From Haloarculaceae archaeon (lineage in GTDB: Archaea > Halobacteriota > Halobacteria > Halobacteriales > Haloarculaceae), in assembly GCA_007122455.1 (NCBI GenBank), contig SKTU01000005.1:24182-88181 (forward strand): a DNA stretch of 64,000 nucleotides, read 5' to 3'. The position numbers and the translations under genes are program-made. This document shows positions 10,596-19,502 of this stretch, piece after piece (position 1 is the stretch's first letter; every line of letters begins with the position of its first letter). Under the pieces are notes generated by a model. That model had not been told where the DNA came from, did not search any database, and worked only from the letters and a program-made list of their open reading frames with translations.

Positions 10596-11366
10596 TTAGG
10601 CGTTCCCATCGCCGATCGGCTTCGCGGCTGCCCGATAGGTGGCGTAGACGCGTTCGGCCCACACGACCGCCTCCGGGGCGCTGGAAACCGCCATACCGCG
10701 CACGACGCCGCCGTTGTATCCGAAAAGTGCCGCGAGCTCGTCCTCGAAGAGGAGCAACCCGAACGAGAGCGCTTCCGAGAGACTGTACAGGGTACAGCGA
10801 TCGTCCCCGCGCGTCTCGCTGAACCCCTCGGCCGTCGCAGCGAGGTGATCGAGCGCGTCATCGACGAGTACCAACTCGACGCGATCGTACGTACCGTCCC
10901 GAAGATCCGCACGCAGCTGCGGGAGATACCGCGGAACCGCAACCGGCGAGACGCAGCGAAGGACGTCCGACTCGGGGTCGATCGCCTCCATCCGGCGAAG
11001 CGGCTCTTCGGGAGCGTGAGGTTTCGAAAGCGCGACGGCACCCCGTTCGAAGAGTGCGAGCGGGAACGCCTCCTCTTCCGGTAGCGACTCGAGGAGCGGA
11101 CGGGCGTCGTCGAGTCGCCGAAGCCGGGCCCGGTAGTCGTCGTGTCGACGCCACAGCAGTCGGCCGCTCGTCGTCAGCGCGTAGTTACCCCGTCCTTCGA
11201 CGACCAGTCCCTCGTCCGTCAGTTCCCGCAACGCTTTGTAAACTGTCGACCTCGAAACCCCGAGCTCGTCGCGGAGGTCCCGCTGGCCGAGTGGACCGTC
11301 CGCCAGCGTGCGGAGGAGATCAGCTCGCTTGGCGATCAGCGCCGCCACGTGATCGACCGATGACAT
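10596..11366 (-). CDS. Winged-helix transcriptional regulator with FilR1-like C-terminal domain
   Basis: 256 aa. Residues 1-70 form a winged HTH ('GQRDLRDELGVSRSTVYKALRELTDEG'-type, here split as 'LRDELGVSRSTVYKALREL' and 'VVEGRGNYALT'). The C-terminal half matches the methanogen/haloarchaeal FilR1 output-domain pattern, ending 'AVSSAPEAVVWAERVYATYR'. The start at ATG 11366 rather than upstream in-frame codons is supported by a TATA box 26 bases before it. The small dyad TTGT-TCG-ACAA directly abutting the start codon suggests autoregulation. The target is unknown; the beta-propeller gene downstream is the nearest candidate. Confidence 0.83.
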   Translation of the reverse strand: MSSVDHVAALIAKRADLLRTLADGPLGQRDLRDELGVSRSTVYKALRELTDEGLVVEGRGNYALTTSGRLLWRRHDDYRARLRRLDDARPLLESLPEEEAFPLALFERGAVALSKPHAPEEPLRRMEAIDPESDVLRCVSPVAVPRYLPQLRADLRDGTYDRVELVLVDDALDHLAATAEGFSETRGDDRCTLYSLSEALSFGLLLFEDELAALFGYNGGVVRGMAVSSAPEAVVWAERVYATYRAAAKPIGDGNA

Positions 11367-11395
11367 TGTTCGACAATCCACGTGACGGATTAAAA
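11364..11395 (-). promoter_or_regulatory. Promoter with candidate operator for the HTH regulator
   Basis: On the minus strand a TATA-like TTTTAAT occupies 11389-11395, 26 bases before the ATG at 11366. Between them, next to the start, TTGT and ACAA flank TCG (11368-11378 on the plus strand), a small perfect dyad placed where a repressor would block a leaderless transcript. Confidence 0.45.
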
Positions 11396-11551
11396 CCGTA
11401 CCCATCCGACCAACCGTTCGAGAGTCGAGACGAGTCCGAGCTGTCGAAACAACCGTCGGGCCATAACGTGAAACACTGTGGGAACGCAGAGAGTACTGTC
11501 CCCGGTGACGCACTCATCGGCTCCGAGGGAACGCCCTCCGTTGTCAGACCG

Positions 11552-11557
11552 TTTTAT
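11552..11557 (+). promoter_or_regulatory. TATA-like box for the GIDE-like gene
   Basis: TTTTAT lies 27 bases before the GTG at 11582, supporting that GTG as the start of a leaderless message. Confidence 0.45.
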
Positions 11558-11581
11558 CCGTGTAGGGACCGACATCGTCGT

Positions 11582-12367
11582 GTGGTAGCCCCACCCACGG
11601 AAACCGTCGTGGTCGTCGTGCTCCTCTTGATCGGTGCTGCTGCGTTCGGGGTCGCACCGATCGCACTGAGCGTTGGCACCGCCCACCGGGCGTGTCGGGA
11701 TCTCTACCGCGGACTGTGGCTGTTACGCGTCGAGACGACATCCACGACGACAGCGTCGACAGGAAAGGGGTGGATCGAACTCGTCGGTCGGATCGTCGCC
11801 GAGGAACCGCTTCGGTCGCCGTTCGAGCGAGTCGACTGCGTCGCCTACGAGTACGAGGTGACGAAACGGCCATCCGAATCGGATCCCACGTCGTCCGACG
11901 TGACAGTGCGCGGACGACGGTGGACGTCGTTTCACCTCGAGGACGACGCCGGGCGCGCACTCGTCGATCCGACCGAACCCGAACTAACGCTACGACCGGG
12001 ATACGACGCTACGTTCGAATGGGGAGCCGAACCGGACCACGTCAAGGCGTTCGTCGACGACGTCGTCTTCGATCTCGGCGCTTTCGAAGGGGTAATTCGG
12101 GAGCTCTCCCCCGGCGACGAGTTCCGATACGTCGAGCGCCGGCTGGATGTCGGGGAGACGGTCCACGTGTACGGCCCTCGACGACCGATCGCGGACGACG
12201 GGACGACACTGGCCGATCCCGTAATCGTCTCGCCGACGGCGCTGTCGGCGAGACCGCAGTTCGTTCGCGCGATCGGCGGCTTGGCGGTTTCGCTTCCGTT
12301 CCTGGCACTCGGGATTACGGTCTGTTTCGCTGCGACGTACTGGCTCCTCGGACTCGTACTCGTTTGA
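11582..12367 (+). CDS. Membrane protein with GIDE-like domain
   Basis: 261 aa from a GTG start. A first membrane helix (residues about 8-30, 'VVVVVLLLIGAAAFGVAPIA') is followed by a soluble middle domain containing 'WIELVGRIVAEEPLRSPFE' and 'DCVAYEYEV', the pattern of the GIDE domain found in MUL1-type proteins and in many bacterial and archaeal membrane proteins. A C-terminal hairpin of hydrophobic segments ('FLALGITVCFAATYWLLG') completes an N-TM / domain / TM layout like that of MUL1, but there is no RING finger. The function in archaea is not known. The frame is open further upstream, but a TATA box 27 bases before 11582 supports this start. Confidence 0.65.
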   Translation: MVAPPTETVVVVVLLLIGAAAFGVAPIALSVGTAHRACRDLYRGLWLLRVETTSTTTASTGKGWIELVGRIVAEEPLRSPFERVDCVAYEYEVTKRPSESDPTSSDVTVRGRRWTSFHLEDDAGRALVDPTEPELTLRPGYDATFEWGAEPDHVKAFVDDVVFDLGAFEGVIRELSPGDEFRYVERRLDVGETVHVYGPRRPIADDGTTLADPVIVSPTALSARPQFVRAIGGLAVSLPFLALGITVCFAATYWLLGLVLV

Positions 12368-12413
12368 CTCGCACGGTCGGAACCCCTTTCCCCTCCGCCG
12401 CTGATGGACTAGT

Positions 12414-13784
12414 ATGCAGGTCTTCGGCTCGAGCGGGGTTCGCGGCGTCGCCGGCGTGGAACTGACGCCGGCGTTCGTCGGGCGGATCGCCGCAGCGGCC
12501 GGCGTCGTTTTCGACACCGACGCAGTCGCAGTCGCCCGTGACACGCGTACGACCGGCGAACTGTTCGCGGATGCGGCCGCGAGCGCGCTCGCCTCGGTCG
12601 GATGTAACGTCCACCGACTGGGACCGATCCCGACGCCGGCTGCCCAGTTCTACGCCGACTCCACCGGCGTGCCGGCGGTCGTCATCACGGCGAGCCACAA
12701 TCCGCCGGAGTACAACGGCGTCAAACTCGTCGGCTCCGACGGGGTGGAGCTCTCGCGGAACCGCCTCGAACAGGTCGAAGCGCGGCTACTCGCCGAAGAC
12801 GTCGAGCGCGTCCGCTACGGGGAGGTCGGACGGAGTCGCCGCGTAGAGGGGGTAGCAGACGACTACGTCGACTCGGTGCTCGCCGCCGCCGATGCGGACC
12901 GCGAGCGGATCGCCGATGCCGGACTGACCGTCGCCCTCGACCCCGGCCACGGTGCCGGTTCGCTGACTAGTCCCCGATTCTTCCGCGAACTTGGTTGCTC
13001 GGTCGTCACCGTCAACGCCCAGCCGGACGGCCACTTCCCCGGCCGCCATCCCGAACCGACGGGCGCGAACCTCGCCGATCTCCGACGGCTCGTCCGGACG
13101 ACCGACGCCGACGTCGGGATCGCCCACGACGGCGACGCCGACCGAGCGGTCTTCGTCGACGAGAACGGTGAGCAGATCTCCGGCGACGCGTCGTTCGCGG
13201 CGCTTACGGAGGCGACACTCGGTCCGGGTGACACCGCGGTGTCGGCGATCAACGTCTCCCAGCGTGTCGTCGACGTCGTCAAGGGGACAGAGGCCGACCT
13301 CGACCTCACGCCGATCGGTAGCACCTACATCATCTCGCGGATCCGGGAGCTCCGAGCCCGCGGGGAGACGATCCCCATCGCCGGCGAGGGGAACGGCGGG
13401 GTCCTCTTTCCGACGTACCGAATCGCCCGCGATGGAGCCTACACCGCGACGAAGTTCCTCGCACTCGTCGCCGAGCGTCCGGCCAGCGAGGTCGTCGCAC
13501 CGCACGGCGGCTACGCGAAACGGCAGCTCAATCTCGGCTACAGTACCGACAACGAGCGAGAGGCGATGCTCGCCGCCGCCGAGGAGCACGCGAGAACGGC
13601 CGACGCGGAGCCGACGACCACCGACGGCTTCCGACTCGACTACGGCGACGCGTGGACGCTCGTCCGCGCGAGCGGTACCGAACCACTGGTCCGGGTCTAC
13701 GCTGAAGCTCGAACGGAGTCCCGAGCCGAGGCGCTCCTCGAGGAGCTCCGGACCGCCGTACTGCCCGCCAAGGCGTCGAGCTAG
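12414..13784 (+). CDS. glmM: Phosphohexomutase (phosphoglucosamine mutase / phosphomannomutase family)
   Basis: 456 aa cytosolic alpha-D-phosphohexomutase, interconverting hexose-6-phosphate and hexose-1-phosphate for nucleotide-sugar synthesis. The active-site phosphoserine loop is 'ITASHNPPEYNG' (residue about 88-99), the metal-binding loop is 'HDGDADRAVF', the sugar-binding loop is 'GEGNGG', and the phosphate-binding loop near the C-terminus is 'RASGTEPLVRVY'. All four domains are present at normal length. GlmM and ManB-type activities cannot be separated by eye; the archaeal GlmM assignment is the more common one for this short form. The stop overlaps the convergent coiled-coil gene. Confidence 0.88.
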   Translation: MQVFGSSGVRGVAGVELTPAFVGRIAAAAGVVFDTDAVAVARDTRTTGELFADAAASALASVGCNVHRLGPIPTPAAQFYADSTGVPAVVITASHNPPEYNGVKLVGSDGVELSRNRLEQVEARLLAEDVERVRYGEVGRSRRVEGVADDYVDSVLAAADADRERIADAGLTVALDPGHGAGSLTSPRFFRELGCSVVTVNAQPDGHFPGRHPEPTGANLADLRRLVRTTDADVGIAHDGDADRAVFVDENGEQISGDASFAALTEATLGPGDTAVSAINVSQRVVDVVKGTEADLDLTPIGSTYIISRIRELRARGETIPIAGEGNGGVLFPTYRIARDGAYTATKFLALVAERPASEVVAPHGGYAKRQLNLGYSTDNEREAMLAAAEEHARTADAEPTTTDGFRLDYGDAWTLVRASGTEPLVRVYAEARTESRAEALLEELRTAVLPAKASS

Positions 13785-14920
13785 CCGTCGTTCGACTGTT
13801 CCTCGAGCGCCGCGGCGAGACGTTCCCGCTCGGCGTTGGCGGCCGCGAGTTCGTCGGCGATCGCCCCGCTTTCGATTCGCTTCCGCTCCGCATCTGAGAG
13901 TTCTTCCCGGACGACGGCCGACGAACGGAGCCGTTCGTACTCCTCGAGCCGGCTGAGTGCCCGCACCGACCGAAGCGCAGCGACGCCCTCATCGTCGATT
14001 CGGCCGACGACGGAGACGAGCTCCTCGGTCCGAAACCGCAGCTCCGCGGCCGGCGGCGGCGGCCAGTTGACTCGGAGCGGTTCGGCGGAGAGCCGCTCGA
14101 GATACGTCCGATTCGTCGCCACGCGTCGCTTCAGCAGACCCGAATCGTCGACGTAGTGATCGAGCTTCGATCGGGAGTAGTCGGCGTACTCGAGCAGCGT
14201 CGCGAGCGATTGCTCGCCGACCGGATCCGAGCGAACGAACTCGAGCAGTTCGGCCGGCGGCGGTTCGTAGTCGACGAGCGGGTAGCCGGCGGCCGTTTCG
14301 ACGAACTCGAGCAGTTCTCGAACGGAGGCGTCCCGTCGAAAGGCGGTGAACGCCTCCTCGATCCACTCGTTGTACGTCGCTATCGGCTCCCGGAGCGTCT
14401 CAATCGGTGCGTCGAGATCCGCCTCACTCAGACGATCGAGACGCTCGAGATCGTCGATCCGTTCGTCGATTTCCTTCAGACGGCGCTCCGCCGTCCGACG
14501 AGCCTCCCGGTGTGACTCGCGGGCGGCCGCCAGCTCCGAGCGCGCGTCCGCGTAAGCGCGTGCCGGTGCGAGTGCCTCCCGGGCGCGTTCGAAGTCGCGG
14601 GTCGAGAGGGATTTCGAGACGCCGCCGGTTTTGACGTGCTCGTCAGCCGCCCGGAACGCGTCGCTTTCGGGGAGATCCGACGGTAGCTCCTCGAACGTCT
14701 CGGCCAGGTCGTTCCGGAACTCGATGTACCCCTTGAAATCGTCCCAGTCGGTCGCGCGCTCCTCCCAGCTGTCGAGCACTGCGGCGACCCGCTCGTAGGC
14801 GTCGGCGACGACGTCGACGGTGTCAGGGTCGTCCGGCATCGCCTCCTCGGCGTGCTCCAGACGGTCGCGCGCAGCGTCGAGTGCCGCGACCGGGTCGTCC
14901 TCACTCGTCGTAGACGTCAT
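13781..14920 (-). CDS. Coiled-coil protein of unknown function
   Basis: 379 aa starting at '[15 protein letters not shown]'. It is almost wholly alpha-helical, with long Glu/Arg/Ala/Leu heptads at about residues 20-60, 130-185 ('[20 protein letters not shown]') and near the C-terminus. A central region contains the Pro-rich '[12 protein letters not shown]'. No enzymatic motif is seen. It overlaps the end of hisI by 20 bases on the same strand, so it is probably translated from the same message. A frame extension upstream only runs through hisI out of phase. It resembles haloarchaea-specific coiled-coil proteins, but I cannot give a role. Confidence 0.78.
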   Translation of the reverse strand: MTSTTSEDDPVAALDAARDRLEHAEEAMPDDPDTVDVVADAYERVAAVLDSWEERATDWDDFKGYIEFRNDLAETFEELPSDLPESDAFRAADEHVKTGGVSKSLSTRDFERAREALAPARAYADARSELAAARESHREARRTAERRLKEIDERIDDLERLDRLSEADLDAPIETLREPIATYNEWIEEAFTAFRRDASVRELLEFVETAAGYPLVDYEPPPAELLEFVRSDPVGEQSLATLLEYADYSRSKLDHYVDDSGLLKRRVATNRTYLERLSAEPLRVNWPPPPAAELRFRTEELVSVVGRIDDEGVAALRSVRALSRLEEYERLRSSAVVREELSDAERKRIESGAIADELAAANAERERLAAALEEQSNDG

Positions 14921-15266
14921 CTGGATCGAAGACGCGTTCGCCGACCGTCTCACCGTCGATCGTCCGGTAAAAGCAACTCTCGTATCCGGTGTGGCAGGCG
15001 CCGCCGGTCTGCTCGACGACGTACAGGAGGGCGTCGCCGTCACAGTCGACGCGGATCTCCTCGATCCGCTGGGTGTGGCCGCTGGAGCCACCCTTTCGCC
15101 ACAGTTCCTCGCGGCTCCGGGAGTAGTAGTGTGCGAACCCCGTCTCCCGAGTCCGCTCGAGAGCTTCGCGGGAAGCGTACGCCAACATCAGTACGTCGCC
15201 CGTTTCTGCGTCCTGGGCGACGGCGGGAAGCAGCTCCGCCTCGTCGAAAGCGAGGTCGACACTCAT
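14901..15266 (-). CDS. hisI: Phosphoribosyl-AMP cyclohydrolase
   Basis: 121 aa. Catalyses the third step of histidine synthesis, opening the adenine ring of phosphoribosyl-AMP. Diagnostic motifs: '[19 protein letters not shown]', '[18 protein letters not shown]', and the zinc/magnesium site '[22 protein letters not shown]' (the cysteines before DGD and in GGACHTG). The start '[14 protein letters not shown]' at 15266 matches the usual N-terminus; an in-frame ATG nine codons upstream is less likely. hisA is elsewhere in the window (28003). The fused phosphatase HisE is absent, as usual in archaea. Confidence 0.93.
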   Translation of the reverse strand: MSVDLAFDEAELLPAVAQDAETGDVLMLAYASREALERTRETGFAHYYSRSREELWRKGGSSGHTQRIEEIRVDCDGDALLYVVEQTGGACHTGYESCFYRTIDGETVGERVFDPDDVYDE

Positions 15267-15304
15267 GGGAGAACGTGAGTCCCTGTCGCGCATAGGCCTG
15301 TTGA

Positions 15305-16285
15305 TCAGACCGCGCCGATCGCGAGGAGTAACCCGAAGAGGACGTCACCGTACGTCAACGCGACGACCAGTCCGACGAACATCGGAACGACGAACGGAAT
15401 ACCGGGGGTGATCCAGACCGAATCGGGCTCCGTCGCGAGCAGCTCCAACCCCTCGCGAAGCTGTGCCGGGGTCGTCCCGTAGGCGTCGTGTTCCGCGAGG
15501 AACCGCTCGGCCCCCCACGCGTCGATCGGCCGGATCGCGGCTCGCGATCCACCGTCAGTGACGGCACGTTCGCCGGCGATCGATCCGTCGCCGGGGTCGT
15601 TCCGGGCGACCGACAGCGGGTAGCGGTACCGCGCCGGCTCGGTCCGTAGCTCCGACAGCGAGATCCCTCGCCACCGGAGATACATCCGCAACGCGTCGAG
15701 ATCTAGCCCGTCGCGCGTGAACCCGTCGGTCGTCTCCAGCAGTCGACCGTACTCGTCGACGACCGATCCGACGGCGACCGGACGACCGACGAACATCGCG
15801 GGCGTGAACTCCCGGTCGATAGCGTTCCTCGCGGTTAAAACGAGCGGGTAGCAGAGCCCGGCGAGGACCGTATTCGAGAGGATCGTGAGCGAGAAGACGC
15901 CGATCGTCGCTTCGGTCGCCGGATACGCACCGCTGGTCAGATAGAAGGTCGGGTAGGTGGGAAACAGAAGGGCAAGCGTCATCAGCGCCTTCGCATCGGC
16001 GCCGCCGAACCCGCCGAGGAGCCAGAAGAGATAGCCCAGTGGTGCGATCAGTCCGAGCGACAGCACCACCCGAACAATGAAGAGTCGTCGCTGGAACGCC
16101 CCGGTGTCCGTTATCAACCACGCGTCCCACGCCAACGCGAGAACGCCGACGGCGACGAGCGGGAGCCACGTCCGGTTCGGAACTCGTCTCGTCTTCACGT
16201 CCCGGTACGCTGCCCACGCGAAGACGGGAACCGCAATCAGCCGGAGTGCATCGGGACCGGAAACGAAGCCGAGGGACAACGACAC
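15305..16285 (-). CDS. pibD: Prepilin/preflagellin peptidase (A24 family)
   Basis: 326 aa polytopic membrane aspartic protease that removes class III signal peptides from archaellins and pilins. The two catalytic aspartates are visible: one in '[13 protein letters not shown]' near residue 28 and one in '[11 protein letters not shown]' near residue 95. The C-terminal part adds a long loop before the last membrane segments ('[18 protein letters not shown]'), a haloarchaeal variation. The start is GTG at 16285, with an ATTTATAAC box 27 bases upstream. A probable substrate, a pilin-like protein, is encoded at 52679. Confidence 0.88.
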   Translation of the reverse strand: MSLSLGFVSGPDALRLIAVPVFAWAAYRDVKTRRVPNRTWLPLVAVGVLALAWDAWLITDTGAFQRRLFIVRVVLSLGLIAPLGYLFWLLGGFGGADAKALMTLALLFPTYPTFYLTSGAYPATEATIGVFSLTILSNTVLAGLCYPLVLTARNAIDREFTPAMFVGRPVAVGSVVDEYGRLLETTDGFTRDGLDLDALRMYLRWRGISLSELRTEPARYRYPLSVARNDPGDGSIAGERAVTDGGSRAAIRPIDAWGAERFLAEHDAYGTTPAQLREGLELLATEPDSVWITPGIPFVVPMFVGLVVALTYGDVLFGLLLAIGAV

Positions 16286-16307
16286 AGCTACCCCTGCGTC
16301 GACCTCC

Positions 16308-16316
16308 GTTATAAAT
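16308..16316 (-). promoter_or_regulatory. TATA box of the prepilin peptidase gene
   Basis: ATTTATAAC on the minus strand is centred 27 bases before the GTG start at 16285, a textbook distance for a leaderless haloarchaeal mRNA. Confidence 0.55.
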
Positions 16317-16348
16317 GACCGGTCAGTTCGGGCGACCGATCGGCACGG

Positions 16349-16909
16349 TCAGGCCCACTCGATACCGTCGAACGTCGCCCGGAGTTCGAAGGACGGATCG
16401 ACGAGTTCCGCCGGCGGCTCCGGCGCCGACGCTCCAGAGACAACCGCTCGAAGCCGGCGTCTCACCCGTTCGTCGACGCGAGACCACGGGAGTCGGTCGT
16501 CGCGAGCGCCACCGAGAAACATCGTGACGTGGGGGGCCGGCGGCGCTCGTCGAAGCCGACCGCCGACCGTCGCAACGGCGTCGGCGATCGGCGACGCGAG
16601 CCGGTCGATCGGAAACGGGGCGTCGAGCGCGACCACCATCGGGTTCCTCGAGGAGGGCCAGAGTCGGTGTCCGTCGATCTCGATCGTCCACGGGGCAAGC
16701 CCCTCGAGGAGCGCTCGAACGGACCGATCGAGTCGGTCGACCGAGGTAGCTGGAACTGCGACCGACACCACGCTGAGATGCGGGTCCGTCTCGGGTCGGT
16801 AGACGTCGGGTGCCCCCAACCACTCGTAGAGCCGCACCCGGTGCTCGTCGATCGGTGAGGGATCCTCGAACCGAAGCGGCAACCAGCCGTGGACGAACGA
16901 ATCCGGCAT
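16349..16909 (-). CDS. 2H phosphoesterase family protein (2'-5' RNA ligase-like)
   Basis: 186 aa. Two His-x-Ser/Thr motifs in symmetric positions, 'PHLSVVSVAV' (about residue 43) and 'APHVTMFLGG' (about residue 126), define the 2H phosphoesterase fold that includes ThpR-type 2'-5' RNA ligases and cyclic phosphodiesterases. Both motif cores are intact, so activity is plausible. The substrate is unknown; the RNA ligase name is by family only. It lies 63 bases upstream of the prepilin peptidase gene on the same strand, a functional link being unlikely. Confidence 0.72.
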   Translation of the reverse strand: MPDSFVHGWLPLRFEDPSPIDEHRVRLYEWLGAPDVYRPETDPHLSVVSVAVPATSVDRLDRSVRALLEGLAPWTIEIDGHRLWPSSRNPMVVALDAPFPIDRLASPIADAVATVGGRLRRAPPAPHVTMFLGGARDDRLPWSRVDERVRRRLRAVVSGASAPEPPAELVDPSFELRATFDGIEWA

Positions 16910-16946
16910 CAGTTATGGGTCGAAAGAAACGATCGTGGAGTCGGCG

Positions 16947-17855
16947 TTACTCCTCGACGACCTCGACGACGCCGATCATGCCCACGGTGACGTGTGGCTC
17001 GCAGACGTACTTCGTGGCGCCGACGTGGTCGTCGGTGAACTCGAACTCGTACTGGTGGCCCGCATCCTCAACGAGTTCGCTCTCGAGGTCGGCGGGGCCC
17101 TCTTCGGTGACGACGTTGTGAGCGCCGCCCTCGCCCGTCCACTCGAAGACGACGGTCGTCCCTGGCGAGATCCGAACCGCGATCGGGTCGAACGCGAGTC
17201 CGTCGTCGCCGGCACCGACGTCGACCGTCACGGAGTCCTCGCCGGTCGCGTCGACCGGCCCCTCGTATCCCTCGACGTCGTCGAGCCAGCCGTCGTACGT
17301 TTCGACGTCTTCCTCGTCGTCTTCGTCCTCGCCGGCGACGAACTCGCCGAGATCCTCGTCCGGATCGGCCACGACGACGGCGCCCTTCATTCCCTGCGCC
17401 TCGTGGGGTGTACAGAAGTACCGCGTGATCCCGCGGTCGTCCTCGTCGACGGTGGCGGTGTGGGTGAAGCCGGCTTCGTCTTCGAGATCCTCGTAGCCGA
17501 TGTCGGCGGGGCCGTCGTACACCTCGACGTTGTGGGCACCACCCTCACCAGTCCACTCGAAGGTGATCTCGGTGCCGGGACTGACGGCGACGGCGGCTGG
17601 ATCGTAGGCGAAACCGTCGTCGCCGGCGCCGACGAGAATCGTCACGGCGTCGTCCTCCCGGCTATCGATGGTCGCCTCGTAGCCGCGAGCGTCCTCGAAC
17701 CACTCTCCGTACTCCGGCTCCGCGTCGGCTGGATCGCGGTCTTCCCGAGCACCGGCACCGTAATCGCTATCGAAGCAACCGGCGAGCGCCGTGGCTGCGG
17801 CGACTCCGGCAACCTGAAGCGCTCGACGGCGCGGAATCGAGTTCTGATTCGGCAT
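16947..17855 (-). CDS. Double-domain halocyanin (blue copper lipoprotein)
   Basis: 302 aa membrane-anchored electron carrier. The signal region 'SIPRRRALQVAGVAAATALAGC' in two parts shows twin arginines and lipobox LAGC. Two plastocyanin-like domains follow, each with a full type-1 copper ligand set: His in 'GEGGAHNVEVYDG' plus Cys-His-Met in 'FCTPHEAQGMKG', and His in 'GEGGAHNVVTEEG' plus Cys-His-Met in 'VCEPHVTVGMIG'. An acidic linker with an EDEDDEED run joins them. The start at 17855 is set by the signal peptide. It is divergent from the multicopper oxidase gene, its likely redox partner. Confidence 0.92.
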   Translation of the reverse strand: MPNQNSIPRRRALQVAGVAAATALAGCFDSDYGAGAREDRDPADAEPEYGEWFEDARGYEATIDSREDDAVTILVGAGDDGFAYDPAAVAVSPGTEITFEWTGEGGAHNVEVYDGPADIGYEDLEDEAGFTHTATVDEDDRGITRYFCTPHEAQGMKGAVVVADPDEDLGEFVAGEDEDDEEDVETYDGWLDDVEGYEGPVDATGEDSVTVDVGAGDDGLAFDPIAVRISPGTTVVFEWTGEGGAHNVVTEEGPADLESELVEDAGHQYEFEFTDDHVGATKYVCEPHVTVGMIGVVEVVEE

Positions 17856-17983
17856 CGTCGTCACGTAGGTACTCGACCCGTATAGGTGAATCACTTCGTC
17901 CCGGAGTCGGGGAGCGACCCGCAAACATATATATCTCGACAGATGATCGTCAGGATTCTGACTCCGGCGCGTTGCGTCCGTCA

Positions 17984-18004
17984 GTTTCCCACCGGGTGGG
18001 ACAC
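17984..18004. promoter_or_regulatory. Dyad between the halocyanin and multicopper oxidase genes
   Basis: A perfect 13-bp core (17988-18000), CCCACC-G-GGTGGG, lies within a 21-base near-palindrome (9 of 10 arm positions pair). It sits just upstream of the TATA-like TCTTTTG (18013-18019) of the oxidase gene, a position suited to an activator or repressor, possibly metal- or redox-responsive. Confidence 0.45.
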
Positions 18005-18048
18005 CACTACCCGTCTTTTGCGCACAACGTTCCAACCGTCAACGGTCA

Positions 18049-19203
18049 ATGAACCCCAATCGACGCACGTTCGTCGGGACGGCAATGGCGACCGGGATCG
18101 TCGCGATCTCCGGCTGTGTCGGCGGCTACGTCGGCAGTAGTGAGCTTCCAGCGGAAGACGGTCGGAACGACCCTACCACGGACGAGAGTGACGAGCGGAT
18201 TCCGGGACACGAACTGACTGACCATCCCTGGACCGGAGCACCGACCGTTATCGAACTGGCCGACGGTGGTTCGAGTACGCTTCGGACGGTGCCATCGCGG
18301 CACGCGATCCTCAGCGAGGCCGCCCAGGGCGGCCCGGTCACGCTTCCGGAGGTGTGGGCGTGGCAGGCCGACAACCACGAACCGAGCGTCCCGGGACCGA
18401 TGTACCGCGTCGAAGAGGGTTCGACGTTCGACATCACCCTCGAGAACAGCGAGGACGTCCGCCCCCACACGCTCCACGTTCACGCGATCGAGAAGTCGTG
18501 GATGGACGACGGTGCGCCGGCGAGTACCGGACAGCGAGTCGACCCGGGCGAGGAACAGACGTACCGGTTTCTCGCCGATACTCCCGGTACCCACCTCTAT
18601 CACTGTCACTATCAGACCCAGAACCACCTCGATCTGGGGATGTACGGGATCGTCCGCGTCGACCCGACCGACTACGAGCCGCCGGACCGGGAGTTCTTCC
18701 TCACGATTCGGGACTGGGACACCAGACTCTCTAGACAAGTTGCCGGCGCCGGAACCGACTACAGCCACCGGGATCGGAATCCCGACGTGTTCACGATCAA
18801 CGGTCGGTCGGGACCGTACTCCTTTCACCCCGAGGAGGGATCGCCGCTGATCGTAGAGGAGGGCGACACCGTCCGCGTCCACCTCACGAACAACGGCTAC
18901 GAATCCCACCCGATTCACCTCCACAACCACCGCTTCGAGGTCGTCGAGAAGGACGGAGGAGACGTTCCCGAGGCAGCGAGGGTCGAACAGGACGTCACGA
19001 ACATAGCGCCGGCCGAACGGAAGACGATCGAGTTCACCGCCGACGCCGACCCCGGCATCTACCTGCTACACTGCCACAAGGTCCACCACGTGATGAACGG
19101 CGACACGTATCCCGGCGGAATGGTCGTCCCTCTCGTGTACGAATCGGCGATGGACAGCCCTCAGTTCGAGGCGGCGATGGAGAAGGCCGGCTTCGACGGG
19201 TAG
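18049..19203 (+). CDS. Two-domain multicopper oxidase
   Basis: 384 aa exported copper oxidase. The N-terminus is a Tat-like lipoprotein signal ('NRRTFVGTAMATG', then 'ISGC'). Two cupredoxin domains carry the copper ligands: domain 1 'HVH' at 143-145 and 'HCH' at 185-187 followed by His and Met; domain 2 'HPIHLHNH' at 287-294 and 'HCH' at 341-343 followed by His and a late Met. Cys-containing HCH motifs in both domains suggest a type-1 site in each, as in NirK-like or type-A two-domain oxidases. The substrate (nitrite, phenolics, metal ions) is not decidable. Divergent from halocyanin, with a dyad between them. Confidence 0.86.
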   Translation: MNPNRRTFVGTAMATGIVAISGCVGGYVGSSELPAEDGRNDPTTDESDERIPGHELTDHPWTGAPTVIELADGGSSTLRTVPSRHAILSEAAQGGPVTLPEVWAWQADNHEPSVPGPMYRVEEGSTFDITLENSEDVRPHTLHVHAIEKSWMDDGAPASTGQRVDPGEEQTYRFLADTPGTHLYHCHYQTQNHLDLGMYGIVRVDPTDYEPPDREFFLTIRDWDTRLSRQVAGAGTDYSHRDRNPDVFTINGRSGPYSFHPEEGSPLIVEEGDTVRVHLTNNGYESHPIHLHNHRFEVVEKDGGDVPEAARVEQDVTNIAPAERKTIEFTADADPGIYLLHCHKVHHVMNGDTYPGGMVVPLVYESAMDSPQFEAAMEKAGFDG

Positions 19204-19205
19204 CG

Positions 19206-19502
19206 CTACTTGACTCGGAGCGAGTACGCGATGATAGAGAGCCCCGAGAGGACGAAGAGGCTCTCTATCAGCACGCCGAGACCGAGGTCGACGCCGAGCA
19301 ACTCGAAGGTGAACCCCGCCAGGAGCACGCCGACGACGATCAGCCCGAACCCGACGGAGAGCAACTGGAGGGACCGATCCCCCGTCCGTCGGTACGCCTT
19401 GTAGGCGAGATACGTCACGATTCCGCCCACGACGAGGATGAGCGTCTTAACCATGGCGAGCAGCAGCTGTACTTCCGAACCGATCGTTGAGTGTGGGCTC
19501 AT
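19206..19502 (-). CDS. Small membrane protein (DUF7521-like)
   Basis: 98 aa. After a short N-terminus there are three hydrophobic segments ('LLLAMVKTLILVVGGIVTYL', 'SVGFGLIVVGVLLAGFTF', 'VLIESLFVLSGLSIIAYSL') and a Lys/Arg loop in between, a layout shared with small haloarchaeal membrane proteins that are regularly encoded after a winged-helix regulator. The ATG overlaps the stop of that regulator (ATGA), so the pair is translationally coupled. It may be a membrane sensor or partner of the regulator; this is inference from gene order. Confidence 0.75.
   Translation of the reverse strand: MSPHSTIGSEVQLLLAMVKTLILVVGGIVTYLAYKAYRRTGDRSLQLLSVGFGLIVVGVLLAGFTFELLGVDLGLGVLIESLFVLSGLSIIAYSLRVK

Noticed and set aside
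17925-17935. ATATATAT run as the promoter of the multicopper oxidase gene
   Set aside because: It is about 120 bases before the ATG, and a better placed TATA-like TCTTTTG exists at 18013-18019. It could still serve a longer leader.
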